From contig CAYYZW010000001.1 in NCBI GenBank assembly GCA_964476375.1, positions 1 to 30,540 of the forward strand: a stretch of 30,540 nt of DNA, given 5' to 3'. This DNA is from SAT2750 sp964476375 (lineage in GTDB: Bacteria; Planctomycetota; Planctomycetia; Pirellulales; Pirellulaceae). Position 1 is the first letter of the stretch, and the number at the start of each line of letters is the position of its first letter. Positions 15,189 to 23,414 of the stretch are shown one piece after another. Below the pieces are notes generated by a model. It was not told the DNA's origin. It saw only the letters and a list, made by a program, of their open reading frames with translations, and ran no database searches. Both the position numbers and the translations under genes were made by a program.

Positions 15189-17239
15189 GGCCGGCGGGCG
15201 TCATGGGTCTCGAACCACTTCAGGATATGGGCCACCTTGACCATCATGCGACTGGGCCGCGCGACGATCGCGTGCGAGGCGCCGGGGATGCGGACCAGCA
15301 TCGAATCGACCTTGCGCAGCTGCAGGGCCTGGTAAAACTGTTCCGACTCGGACATCGGCGTGCGAAAATCCTGCTCGCCGGTCAGGAGCATGGTTGGCGT
15401 GGTGACGTTGCCGACCAGGGAGAGGGGGGAGCGGGCCAGGTAATCGGCTGTTTCGGAGGTCTTCCAGGGAGGGCCGGAAAACCAGTATTCGCTGAAGTAA
15501 TTGTAACCATCGGAGGTGAGGGCAAAGGAATACCAGTTGATCACCGGCTTCTGGGCGACCGCGGCGGCAAATCGACCGGTCTTACCGACAACCCAGGCAG
15601 TCAGGATGCCCCCCCCGCTTCCCCCGGTGACGAACAGTCGCCGGGGATCGATTGAACCGAGGGAAATGACATGATCGACACCGGACATCAGGTCCTGGAA
15701 ATCTCCCTCGCTGGGATAGTTATGATCGATCAGGTCGGTAAAGGCTTCGCCGTAGCCGGTGCTGCCGCGTGGGTTCGTGTAAACCACCACGTAACCGGCG
15801 GCCGCGTAAAGCTGGATCTCCATGGCGAAGCGGTTGCCATAATTCGCAAACGGGCCTCCGTGAATTTCCAGGATCAGGGGGTATTTCCTGGCCGGATCAA
15901 AATCCGGCGGGGTGACAATCCAGGCATCGATCTTTTGGTCGTCAAAGCTGGACGTGAAAACATGGTGCGATGTTCGGGCCAGTCTGCGTTCGGCAAATAA
16001 CCCGGCGTTGAGCTGCGTCAGCCGGGTTGCCGAGGCAGCACCGGAGGCGGCCAGGGCCACTTCTGCCGGATAGTCCGGCTCGGACTGGGTGAAGGCGATG
16101 GAGCCGTCACGCGATACACTGTAGGAACCTCCCTGGTAAGGCCGCCCCAGCGAGGTGCCCCCCACGTTGGTCACCAGTTGAAGCTGCAGCGTGGCATCCA
16201 GGGAGATCGAGCCGACCTTGCCAACCCCGTGGTCATCGTACTTGAAAAACAGACCGCCACCGTCGGACTTCCATTGAGGTGCCGCGACCGAACGGTCAAA
16301 CTCGCCCGTCAGGCAACGAAGCTGGCTGCCGTCGATCGCCATCAGGTAAAGGTCGGACTGCTGGTAACTTCGCTTGTCATCGACAAAGCCGATAAAGGCA
16401 ACCAGCTTTCCATCGGGGGAGATAGCTGGCTGGTCCTCCGGCCCATCCTGGTTGGTCAGTTGGTGGAGGGTGCCGTCCTGGATATCAATCTGGTAGATGT
16501 TCGAGTCACGAGGCGAGTGTTCCCAGCCGTCATAGAGCTGTCCTGAAAAGAGAATGGACTTTCCGTCCCCCGTCCAGGCAAGTCTGCCGCCATGGTCGTA
16601 GGGGGCACTGGTCAGCTGGCGTGGCTGGCCGTCGGCGACGGCGATGACAAACAACTGGCGGTTCCCTGGTTTCACGTAACCGCCGCCGTCTCGCCGGTAG
16701 AGCATCCTGTCGATGACCCGGGCCGGCTCGGCCCAGCTGGCTCCCTCCGGTGGTGCCGGCAGGGTGACAAAAGGATCGGGCGTCACGGGGACGAAACTGG
16801 AAAAGGCAATCAGGCTGCCGTCCGGGGACCAGGCAAGGGAACTGGCCGCCTGCTCGAGCGTGACGAGTGTTTTGAGCTTCTTGCGGCCGGGGGTGGCCAG
16901 CAGGATCTGGTGCTGATCCCCCTGGCTGGCCACGATAGCCAGCTGGCTCCCATCGGGTGACCAGCGTGCGGAGCTGGAGTTTCCCTTGTCCCGAGTGATG
17001 GCAGCATGCTCACTGCCGTCCCGGTGAACCAGCCAGGTACTGCTGGTGAACCGATCGGTCTTGATAGAGGCCGAGGTGCGGGTGTAGGCGACCATGGATC
17101 CGTCCGGCGAAACCTGCGGATCCTGGGCGTACTGGAGCTGAAAAACATCCTCCAGTGTCAGTGGGGACTGGGCCGGGAGTGACCGGGGGAGCAGAACCGG
17201 TAGCACCAAAAGGAGTGTCCATGAAAGGGCTTTACGCAT
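15185..17239 (-). CDS. Secreted S9-family prolyl oligopeptidase/acylaminoacyl-peptidase-like serine peptidase
   Basis: The protein has 684 residues, typical of the family. A signal peptide (about residues 1-23, 'LLVLPVLLPRSLPA') is followed by a seven-bladed TolB/DPP-like propeller. Its repeats include 'PQVSPDGSMVAYTR', 'ARWSPDGSQLAIV', 'LAWSPDGSLIAFSS' and 'PAISPDGKLVAFIG'. The C-terminal alpha/beta-hydrolase domain begins near residue 450 ('YPLILEIHGGP'). The catalytic triad is clear: Ser541 in GGSGGG, Asp624 in 'GEQDFRTP' and His656 in 'PGASHAIV'. It probably cleaves peptides in the periplasm. A GGAG site lies 8 bases before ATG 17239. The gene converges on the MetE-like gene with a 4-bp overlap. 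Confidence 0.93.
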   Translation of the reverse strand: MRKALSWTLLLVLPVLLPRSLPAQSPLTLEDVFQLQYAQDPQVSPDGSMVAYTRTSASIKTDRFTSSTWLVHRDGSEHAAITRDKGNSSSARWSPDGSQLAIVASQGDQHQILLATPGRKKLKTLVTLEQAASSLAWSPDGSLIAFSSFVPVTPDPFVTLPAPPEGASWAEPARVIDRMLYRRDGGGYVKPGNRQLFVIAVADGQPRQLTSAPYDHGGRLAWTGDGKSILFSGQLYDGWEHSPRDSNIYQIDIQDGTLHQLTNQDGPEDQPAISPDGKLVAFIGFVDDKRSYQQSDLYLMAIDGSQLRCLTGEFDRSVAAPQWKSDGGGLFFKYDDHGVGKVGSISLDATLQLQLVTNVGGTSLGRPYQGGSYSVSRDGSIAFTQSEPDYPAEVALAASGAASATRLTQLNAGLFAERRLARTSHHVFTSSFDDQKIDAWIVTPPDFDPARKYPLILEIHGGPFANYGNRFAMEIQLYAAAGYVVVYTNPRGSTGYGEAFTDLIDHNYPSEGDFQDLMSGVDHVISLGSIDPRRLFVTGGSGGGILTAWVVGKTGRFAAAVAQKPVINWYSFALTSDGYNYFSEYWFSGPPWKTSETADYLARSPLSLVGNVTTPTMLLTGEQDFRTPMSESEQFYQALQLRKVDSMLVRIPGASHAIVARPSRMMVKVAHILKWFETHDARRP

Positions 17240-17440
17240 CGGGCAGCTCCTGCTTCGAACATCGGGTGGTTATGGCGTTCTCAATGTACAGGCCCCGGGA
17301 TGTCATTTGCAAATTCCACCGGGCTCGGATTCAATAAGAATCACCAATCACCGCCCGGCGGGCTGTCCTGGAACTGGTGCCAAGCCCAAAAGACTGGAGC
17401 ACCGTGCCGAGTCGAACATGCCGGCCGGACCTGGCGCCAA

Positions 17441-17456
17441 TCCCGCACACGCGGGA
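17441..17456 (-). terminator. GC-rich hairpin after the kinase gene
   Basis: TCCCGC (17441-17446) and GCGGGA (17451-17456) form a perfect 6-bp stem with a 4-base loop, 14 bp beyond the kinase stop. On the minus strand only two Ts follow the stem, so intrinsic termination would be weak. The rest of the 17240-17470 gap shows no gene. Confidence 0.3.
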
Positions 17457-17470
17457 AAAGCGAGAAAACC

Positions 17471-19057
17471 TTAGCCTGACCACGCGGTGACCTGGTCGAG
17501 GTCCAGTGTCCGCTGCTCCGGATCGGGCGAGAGGGACTGTTCAAGCAGTTGCCGCAGGTCGTCTGGAACACCGGCTTCCAGTTCATCCAGGTCGCTCATC
17601 GACCAGGCTGTTTTCTGGCGGAGCAAACCGAGAAAAGTGTCGGCGGAAAAAAGCGGCTGGCCCGTGAGCATCTCGTAGACGAGACAGCCGAGGGCAAAAA
17701 TATCGGTGCGGGCATCGACCGGGCCCCCGGTAAGCTGCTCATCGGACATGTAACGAGGCGTCCCCACGATATGGCCGACACTTGTCAAGGATGAGCTGAT
17801 CGTATCACGGGCCAGCCCGAAATCGGTGAGCTTGACCACGTCGTCATTACCAAAAAGCACGTTGGCGGGTTTCAGATCTCGATGGACAACACCCAGTGCA
17901 TGGGCATGGGTCAGGGCTCCGGCAAGCTGACCGGCGATGCGGCGAATTTCTCCAGCTGGCAGGGGAGCCTTGCTGGAAATCACCGAGGCCAGTGATGGGC
18001 CAGGACAGTATTCGAGCACGAGGAAGATCGTATTGAGTGCCGGGAAGTCCTCCAGCAATTGCACGCAATGAGGGTGGTCGATCTGCTGGAGGATCTCCGC
18101 CTCCCGCCGGAAGCGTTTCATGGCTTCGGGGTTGTAGACCAGGTCATGGCGCATCATCTTCAATGCCACCCGGTCCTGCTGGTTCCGTGCCAGGGCCTCG
18201 TAGACCACTCCCATGCTTCCCCGGCCACAACGGCGGTGAACCAGGAACCCGTTGATGACCTTGCCACAAAGGACATCCCGGTCGGCCGTTCCAATACGCA
18301 TTGCCACCTGCTGGGAGACGAGAGAATGGATCGTGGGAAATTCCTGGGCAATTTCATGGAACAGCTCTGCCGTGATCTCCAGTGCCTTGACCCGGTCGAT
18401 GGCGGTCACATGGGCACTGCGAGGCTGCCCGGTGAAAACTCCGATTTCTCCAATGATCGCGTGAGGGGAGAGCCTGTTCAGAACGTGCGTGGCCCCTTCA
18501 CTGTCGTCCACGCTGACCTCGACCCTTCCCTCGGCCAGGACCATCAGGCCCTCCGTCGGATCGCCCTGCTGGACAAGGTGTTCCCCGGGATCAAAGACCC
18601 GCTCCAGGCTTGCCGTGGCAAGCCGCAGACGCAGGTCAGGAGGGAGTTCTGAAAAAGGGAATGTCAGCGAGAGTGCCTGGAAGAGAGGCGTTTCTGCGGA
18701 ATGGGGGGGCTCGGGTAGGTCCTCTTCTGTGTCCGCCTGTTCATCGAAATGCTCCAGCAGATCGGTTGGATTGGATTCATCGATCGCCAGGTGGACTTCC
18801 ATCAGCCGGCCGATCTCGCCGATCAATTCCGGGAATCGCTGCTTGTAGTCCTCAACGGCAAGTGGTCGATCATGAAGTTGCCGGAGGTAAATCTCCTGGT
18901 AAAGCAGGTCCAGGATGGCATCCTGGTTACCATGGAGTTGAGGGAATCGGTACAGGTAGTGTTCCACCTGGACCTCGTCCCCCTGGTCCCAGCGCTGCAT
19001 CTGGTCCGCACAGAGGACGGCCATGGTTTCGGAAAAGGGGGCGGTGGAATCAGCCAT
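17471..19057 (-). CDS. Ser/Thr protein kinase with N-terminal cyclic-nucleotide-binding domain
   Basis: The protein has 528 residues. An N-terminal region (1-125) of unknown fold precedes a cNMP-binding domain (about 130-250). This contains the phosphate-binding cassette 'GEIGVFTGQPRSAHV', where Gly203-Glu204 and Arg213-Ser214 correspond to the cAMP-contacting residues of CRP. A Hanks-type kinase domain follows: glycine loop 'GRGSMGVVYEA', Lys300 in 'VALKMM', catalytic HRDLKPAN (392-399), and DFG (412-414). The activation segment end reads 'GTPRYMSDEQ', where most bacterial kinases have MSPEQ. There is no membrane helix, so it is cytoplasmic. A cyclic nucleotide could directly control kinase activity. 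The gene overlaps the upstream sigma factor gene by 8 bp, an arrangement common in planctomycetes, so the kinase may act on that sigma factor. A GGGAGG site precedes ATG 19057. Confidence 0.93.
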   Translation of the reverse strand: MADSTAPFSETMAVLCADQMQRWDQGDEVQVEHYLYRFPQLHGNQDAILDLLYQEIYLRQLHDRPLAVEDYKQRFPELIGEIGRLMEVHLAIDESNPTDLLEHFDEQADTEEDLPEPPHSAETPLFQALSLTFPFSELPPDLRLRLATASLERVFDPGEHLVQQGDPTEGLMVLAEGRVEVSVDDSEGATHVLNRLSPHAIIGEIGVFTGQPRSAHVTAIDRVKALEITAELFHEIAQEFPTIHSLVSQQVAMRIGTADRDVLCGKVINGFLVHRRCGRGSMGVVYEALARNQQDRVALKMMRHDLVYNPEAMKRFRREAEILQQIDHPHCVQLLEDFPALNTIFLVLEYCPGPSLASVISSKAPLPAGEIRRIAGQLAGALTHAHALGVVHRDLKPANVLFGNDDVVKLTDFGLARDTISSSLTSVGHIVGTPRYMSDEQLTGGPVDARTDIFALGCLVYEMLTGQPLFSADTFLGLLRQKTAWSMSDLDELEAGVPDDLRQLLEQSLSPDPEQRTLDLDQVTAWSG

Positions 19058-19649
19058 GATCGGGACCTCCCGGGTCCAGTTGAGCAGTCACCTTTTCCAG
19101 GGCACGGGAAAGCTGCTTTCGCAGTTGGTCGGGTGTCGCGGAAAGTCGCTCGGCCAGTTCCTGCCACGTGTGCCCACGTGCCCGTTCGTCCAGCAAGAGG
19201 CATTCCTGTTCGGTAAGTAATGCCCGGAAACGCGAGATCAGTTCTTCCCGACTTACCAGCACGCTGGGAGAATCCCCCATGTCGACGACCGCGATCGATT
19301 CATTTTCCACCGAGAGGTTGCGACGCAGGTCACGGCGTTGGGCATGATGTTGCCGAACCTTGTCTGTGACCCGGTTGCGGATCATGGTAGAGACCAGCCG
19401 GATCAGGTCGTCGGGAGATTGCAGTTCAAATGTGCCGGTCTGGATACGCTGAAAGAATACGGCCATCACCGATTGGTAGATGTCCTGGGAGTCCAGGACC
19501 CGGCGTATCTCGCTGCCATGTAAGCGGACACGGGCAATGCGCCGGAGGCTGGGGCCGTAATGACGGAGCAATTCGGTAGCTGCATCCTCGGATCCGGCTT
19601 CGACCTGGCGGATAAGCTCGATGAAACCCGGGTCAGGAGGATTGCTCAT
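19050..19649 (-). CDS. ECF-type RNA polymerase sigma factor
   Basis: The protein has about 199 residues from ATG 19649; in-frame ATG 19679 is an alternative. Region 2 is visible as 'LRRIARVRLHGSEIRRVLDSQDIYQSVMAVFFQRI', with the 'DxxDixQsvf' signature of the planctomycete ECF/SigK-like group. Region 4 follows: 'LISRFRALLTEQECLLLDERARGHTWQELAERLSATPDQLRKQLSRALEKV', a helix-turn-helix for -35 recognition. No anti-sigma factor gene or membrane protein is nearby. Instead the stop overlaps the kinase start by 8 bp, so the two are probably translated together and the kinase may replace an anti-sigma factor. Planctomycetes are known for such sigma-kinase pairs. The sigma factor's own target promoters are not visible. 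Confidence 0.88.
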   Translation of the reverse strand: MSNPPDPGFIELIRQVEAGSEDAATELLRHYGPSLRRIARVRLHGSEIRRVLDSQDIYQSVMAVFFQRIQTGTFELQSPDDLIRLVSTMIRNRVTDKVRQHHAQRRDLRRNLSVENESIAVVDMGDSPSVLVSREELISRFRALLTEQECLLLDERARGHTWQELAERLSATPDQLRKQLSRALEKVTAQLDPGGPDHG

Positions 19650-19743
19650 ACGATTACCAGCTTCATTCTCTTTCGTCATCAAGTGATTATCATACCGCAA
19701 TTCAGTTAATAAACTTGTCCCTTCGTCGCCAGTCACCGTCTTT

Positions 19744-19766
19744 CAGGTGGATCGGAAAACCACCTG
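19744..19766. repeat. Hairpin between solA-like and sigma factor genes
   Basis: CAGGTGG (19744-19750) and CCACCTG (19760-19766) are perfect 7-bp arms around nine bases. On the minus strand it lies 17 bp beyond the solA-like stop and about 95 bp upstream of the sigma factor ATG. No T-run follows, so it may be an operator for the sigma-kinase pair rather than a terminator. Confidence 0.35.
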
Positions 19767-19782
19767 TCCACCCTGGTCCTGT

Positions 19783-20931
19783 TCAACTGGCGTGCCGCTG
19801 CCGCGCCAGGGCATTTTCAATGCTGAGAAACTCGGTCGGCAATGCCGAGCGACCGTCCAGGAGTAACTGGCAGAGTGTTTCGCCGAGAACCGATGTGAAT
19901 TTGAAACCATGCCCGGAGAGTCCGGCAGCAATGACGACACCTGGATGCTGGGGCAGGCGGTCGATGACGAAGAAACGGTCCGCTGCCATCGTGTACATGC
20001 AGGTCGCGTGTCCGCTGGCGCGGCGTGTCACGCCTGGCACATAGGCTTCCAGGAACTGCTCAACGACCGCCTGTTCCTGGTGGTCCAGCTCACGGTCGAG
20101 CTGAAGTGGGTCGCTGACCGGGTCTCCTCCACTGTGCAGTGCGACTTTGAGATCCCCGTTCCCGAACGCCGGGAAGCCATAAAAGTGCCCCTCGGGTATT
20201 TCATAGAAGAAGCAGGGGCAGCCGGCGTCTCGATGGTAAAGTGAATGTTCGGCAGGGTACCAGTGAAGTGGCTTCCGGAGTACCGTGAATTCCAGGCCCA
20301 GGTTCTTGAGCATCGGGGCAGCCCAGCTGCCCATCGAGATCACCAGCTGGCCGGCATGAAAAATATCGCTCTCGGTATGCACACGGAAGGAATTCCCGTC
20401 TGCTTCCCACCCGGTGATACTCTGATCGAATTGCAACTCGGCACCCATCTCGCGGGCCAGGTCCAGGTGGGCCCGGACGCAGTTTTCTACCATCAGGTAA
20501 CCGGATCGTTGTTCGAAAATGACCTGGTAATCTTCCGGGACTCGAAATCCGGGCCAGCGCTTTTCCGCCTCACCTGCCTCGACAAGCTCGAAGGGCAGGT
20601 CGTGCTCGGCGGCGGTGGCCAGCACACCCTGGACAAGTTCTCCATTGGCCGGGCCCACCTCGATAATCCCGGTCTGGTGATAAAGCGGTTCCTGCCGCCG
20701 CTGCTGGAGTTCCTCCCAGAGAGGGTAAGCTCGCTTGAGCAGGGGAACATAGTCAGCATGCTCGTAGTAAGCCTGCCGGATCAATCGCGTTTCTCCATGG
20801 GAGCTCCCACGGTCATGGCCTGCAGCAAACCGGTCAAGTCCCAGCACGCGGGCGCCCCGGCTGGCAAGGTGGAAGACGGCAGAACTTCCTACCCCGCCCG
20901 TCCCCAGTACGATGACATCATAGCTCGACAT
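19783..20931 (-). CDS. solA: Monomeric sarcosine oxidase / N-methyltryptophan oxidase-like flavoenzyme
   Basis: The 382 residues match the family length. The FAD-binding Rossmann motif 'VIVLGTGGVGSSAVFHLA' is at the N-terminus, followed by 'GSSHGETRLIRQAY', a flavin-contacting signature of MSOX/SolA. Cys311 in 'GHATCMYTM' corresponds to the cysteine that binds FAD covalently. Lys262 in 'LKVALHSGG' fits the lysine that activates oxygen. 'AAGLSGHGFKF' closes the fold. The enzyme oxidatively demethylates an N-methyl amino acid, giving formaldehyde and hydrogen peroxide, in the cytoplasm. The substrate, sarcosine versus N-methyltryptophan or another secondary amine, is uncertain. It lies 28 bp downstream of holA on the same strand, but the functions are unrelated. 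Confidence 0.9.
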   Translation of the reverse strand: MSSYDVIVLGTGGVGSSAVFHLASRGARVLGLDRFAAGHDRGSSHGETRLIRQAYYEHADYVPLLKRAYPLWEELQQRRQEPLYHQTGIIEVGPANGELVQGVLATAAEHDLPFELVEAGEAEKRWPGFRVPEDYQVIFEQRSGYLMVENCVRAHLDLAREMGAELQFDQSITGWEADGNSFRVHTESDIFHAGQLVISMGSWAAPMLKNLGLEFTVLRKPLHWYPAEHSLYHRDAGCPCFFYEIPEGHFYGFPAFGNGDLKVALHSGGDPVSDPLQLDRELDHQEQAVVEQFLEAYVPGVTRRASGHATCMYTMAADRFFVIDRLPQHPGVVIAAGLSGHGFKFTSVLGETLCQLLLDGRSALPTEFLSIENALARQRHAS

Positions 20932-20959
20932 CTCTCTCTCTCGTCAGGGTGGCCCCTGT

Positions 20960-22057
20960 TCAGGAGGTGGTGGCTGTACCGTCCAGTTGATGATGGAAGC
21001 GTGTGAAGAGCTGTTCCAGCTCAAGCCGTGCGGCCTCCCCCCGGGAGGCGTATCCTTTCAGTGCCCGGTCCACATCACAGCGCCAGCGGTGGATCTGCTG
21101 GCCCCGGCCACGTCCGATATTCTTCATCTGCCGGGCATTCTGCTGTAACTTCCCCCGTGGCCAGTCGTTGAATTGTGCTTTGCCAAGAACAACCTCCATG
21201 GGCATGCGGTTTCCAGCCTTTTCGGCATCCAGGTAGATATGGGTTGCCAGGGCAAAACGCCGTAATGACCAGGCAATCTGTCCAAAGAGAGCCTGCGGGG
21301 CTTCGCCGGATTGCAGGAGCCGGTCGAGCTGTCCGATTGCCGCGGCGGTGTTTCCCTCCACAATCTGGTCAATCAGGTCCCAGGTGGATTCAGTTTTCCA
21401 TCCTCCCACGATCGACTGGACCTGCTGGGCTGAGACGTCGGCGTTTTCCTCAAGCAGCAGGTTGAGTTTCACCAGTCCCTGTTCGACAATTCCAAAGCTC
21501 TCCCGGGCAAGTTCAAAGAGCAGGGGCGCGGCATCTTTCTCCAGCTTCAGCTTGTACTGTGTGCGAGCATGCTTGTTCAGCCATTGTGTCACCCGGTCCA
21601 GGTCCACATCCTTCTTTTTCTTTCCCCGCCTGGGAGGCCCACAGTCGACCTGCAGGGCCAGGCTTTTCTCCATGGCCTTGAAAAGCCGCGTATTGGACGG
21701 CCACTTGGAAACCAGCAGGATCAGGAGGCCGGCCGGGGAGGTGCTGACAAGGTCCTCCAGGCGTTCACGGTGGGCATTGACAAATGAATCCGCTTCATCG
21801 ACCACGGCCAGTCGTGGGCCACCGGAACCGAACAGGGAGACGGTGTTGATTTCATCCACCACGTCCGCCCAGGAACTTTCGCTGCCAAAGCGGGCTACCG
21901 GGACATCCTCGTAATCGTCGGTCAGTACCAGCCGGAGCACGTGCTCGAGTGCCCGATGCTGGAGAAAACGATCGCTGCCGAAGAGGGCGCAGAGACCCTG
22001 CTGTGGAATCTGCGGCGGCTTGTCGAGCAGGTCAAAGACATGAATCAATCCGGCCAT
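20960..22057 (-). CDS. holA: DNA polymerase III delta subunit
   Basis: The product has 365 residues, normal for the delta subunit of the clamp loader. The opening 'GLCALFGSDRFLQHRALEHVL' matches HolA's 'lyllyGeExfLxxeal'. Next comes 'VVDEINTVSLFGSGGPRLAVVDEADSFV', equivalent to the 'tpsLFgekrlvvv' strand. The later conserved 'WDLIDQIVEGNTAAAIGQLDRLLQSGEAPQALFGQIAWSLRRF' corresponds to the helical collar domain ('fxLxdailxgdxxxAlxxlxxLlxxgexpxxlLxxl'). As expected for delta, there is no Walker P-loop. It opens the beta clamp for loading at replication forks. A strong extended -10 promoter sits immediately upstream, leaving almost no leader. The KKKK stretch near residue 150 is basic. Confidence 0.9.
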   Translation of the reverse strand: MAGLIHVFDLLDKPPQIPQQGLCALFGSDRFLQHRALEHVLRLVLTDDYEDVPVARFGSESSWADVVDEINTVSLFGSGGPRLAVVDEADSFVNAHRERLEDLVSTSPAGLLILLVSKWPSNTRLFKAMEKSLALQVDCGPPRRGKKKKDVDLDRVTQWLNKHARTQYKLKLEKDAAPLLFELARESFGIVEQGLVKLNLLLEENADVSAQQVQSIVGGWKTESTWDLIDQIVEGNTAAAIGQLDRLLQSGEAPQALFGQIAWSLRRFALATHIYLDAEKAGNRMPMEVVLGKAQFNDWPRGKLQQNARQMKNIGRGRGQQIHRWRCDVDRALKGYASRGEAARLELEQLFTRFHHQLDGTATTS

Positions 22058-22065
22058 GGCGGACG

Positions 22066-22074
22066 ATTATAGCA
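22066..22074 (-). promoter_or_regulatory. Extended -10 promoter of holA, near-leaderless
   Basis: On the minus strand TGC followed by TATAAT (22071-22066) is a perfect extended -10 (TGnTATAAT). No clear -35 precedes it, as is usual for extended -10 promoters. Transcription would begin around 22059-22060, only two or three bases before the holA ATG at 22057. No Shine-Dalgarno sequence is present. It lies in the 42-bp gap after the secreted Pro-rich protein gene. Confidence 0.5.
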
Positions 22075-22099
22075 GAGAGAGCCGGTTGGCAGGATTCTC

Positions 22100-23356
22100 T
22101 CAGGGACGATCCTCGTCGCTTTCAACGCGAATCCAGACATCGGCATCGTCTCCCGGCGCCGGCAGGTTCTCGGTCTGTCCGCTGTTTTCCACGATCACGA
22201 TCCGAAATCCATAGAGGCCATCTTCATGCGTGGCGACGTGCAGGGGGCTGCTCTGGTCTGTATCCAGCCCCCATTTTTTCCAGCTCTTGCCATGATCAAG
22301 AGTCCCCCAGAGCTGGACTTCCTTTACCGCCAGGTCCTGCTTGATTTCATATTCAAGATGGAATCGCCGGCTGGTGGTGGCAAAGACCATGGGTTTATCC
22401 TGCGCGGTGTCTTCCGGAACCGGGTCGGGAAGCGGAACCGGAGGGTCGCTGGTTAACGAGGGGGCAGGGCCGTTCTCTTCCGGCGGGGGAGTGTCAGTAT
22501 CAATCCTGGGCAAGGGAAGGGCACCTGGATTCGCAGGTTCCGGGCCTGGCTCATTCCCTGGCGGTGTTGCCGGTCCCGGGTCGGGAAAGGCAGGTGTCTC
22601 GGTGGGAGCCACCGGTGCATTCTCTGCCGGCCAGGGGATACTCTCTTTCCGTAACGGGGCCACCGGAAGGGACGACGAGTTTTCCGAGGGACGACGCAAG
22701 GAAACGGGAGGCAGGAATACCCGCTGGTGGGTAACGGTAATATTCCCGGCATCGTCACGGGCAGTGGCCTTGATCACCACAAGCCGGGACGGGGAGGTCG
22801 GGTGCCAGCTGGCGCGGCAGAGCAGGGAACCGGGTGCCACCAGCTGGACGGGTGCTTCCAACGGAACCGGTTGCCAGTTCGTTTCTTCTCCGGCGATATA
22901 TTCTATTTTCAGCCCGTCCTTGGCAAAGACCTGGTCATTGGCCCGGCACTCGATAGTGATTTGGCCGTCCGGTCCTACCTGGGGGGTTATCTGGATTGTG
23001 GGGTGGGTCGTATCGACCCGGACCTCGATTTCCGGAGCGAAGCGAACGGGTAGTTTTCGGCCATCGGGATAGAGGGTGAGCGAACAGAACCAGTAGGAGC
23101 CATCCCGGTCGGCACGGAACTGGAATTTTCCGCTGAGTTGGTCGATCGATTCGACCAGTCGCCATGTGGCACCGCGGTCGGACGAGACATGCAACTGGAC
23201 CGTGACCGGTGTGGTGATGTTTTCCTGGAGTTCAAAGGGAATCGTGAACTGCCGGAAACGGATCGTGTGGGCCGTGGAGGCTGGTTGCTCGGCCTGGGCG
23301 GCCGTGAAGGTGGCGAGCAGGATACAGCAGGCACATCTGGCCAGGCTGGTTTTCAT
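22100..23356 (-). CDS. Secreted proline-rich protein of unknown function with two similar beta domains
   Basis: The protein has about 418 residues from ATG 23356, chosen because GGGGGAG lies 6 bases upstream; the frame also has an earlier start at 23377. A signal peptide ends near 'FTAAQAEQ'. Residues of about 30-220 form beta-rich, Ig-like stretches, with 'VQLHVSSDRGATWRLVESID' and 'DGSYWFCSLTLYPDGR'. A long Pro/Glu-rich linker (about 225-330, 'PDPGPATPPGNEPGPEP') follows. A C-terminal segment then repeats the first theme: 'VQLWGTLDHGKSWKKWGLD' and 'DGLYGFRIVI'. The two ends therefore look like diverged copies of one module. I do not recognise a named family and assign no function. An exported, possibly cell-surface role is likely from the signal and linker. 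Confidence 0.8.
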   Translation of the reverse strand: MKTSLARCACCILLATFTAAQAEQPASTAHTIRFRQFTIPFELQENITTPVTVQLHVSSDRGATWRLVESIDQLSGKFQFRADRDGSYWFCSLTLYPDGRKLPVRFAPEIEVRVDTTHPTIQITPQVGPDGQITIECRANDQVFAKDGLKIEYIAGEETNWQPVPLEAPVQLVAPGSLLCRASWHPTSPSRLVVIKATARDDAGNITVTHQRVFLPPVSLRRPSENSSSLPVAPLRKESIPWPAENAPVAPTETPAFPDPGPATPPGNEPGPEPANPGALPLPRIDTDTPPPEENGPAPSLTSDPPVPLPDPVPEDTAQDKPMVFATTSRRFHLEYEIKQDLAVKEVQLWGTLDHGKSWKKWGLDTDQSSPLHVATHEDGLYGFRIVIVENSGQTENLPAPGDDADVWIRVESDEDRP

Positions 23357-23414
23357 GATGGTCTCCCCCTGCTTCATCTATCGGTCTTTTTGATCGATGA
23401 AGTAAACGGGAGTT

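Noticed and set aside
17441..17456. Strong intrinsic terminator after the kinase gene
   Set aside because: The stem is perfect but no T-run follows on the minus strand, so it is listed only as a weak candidate.
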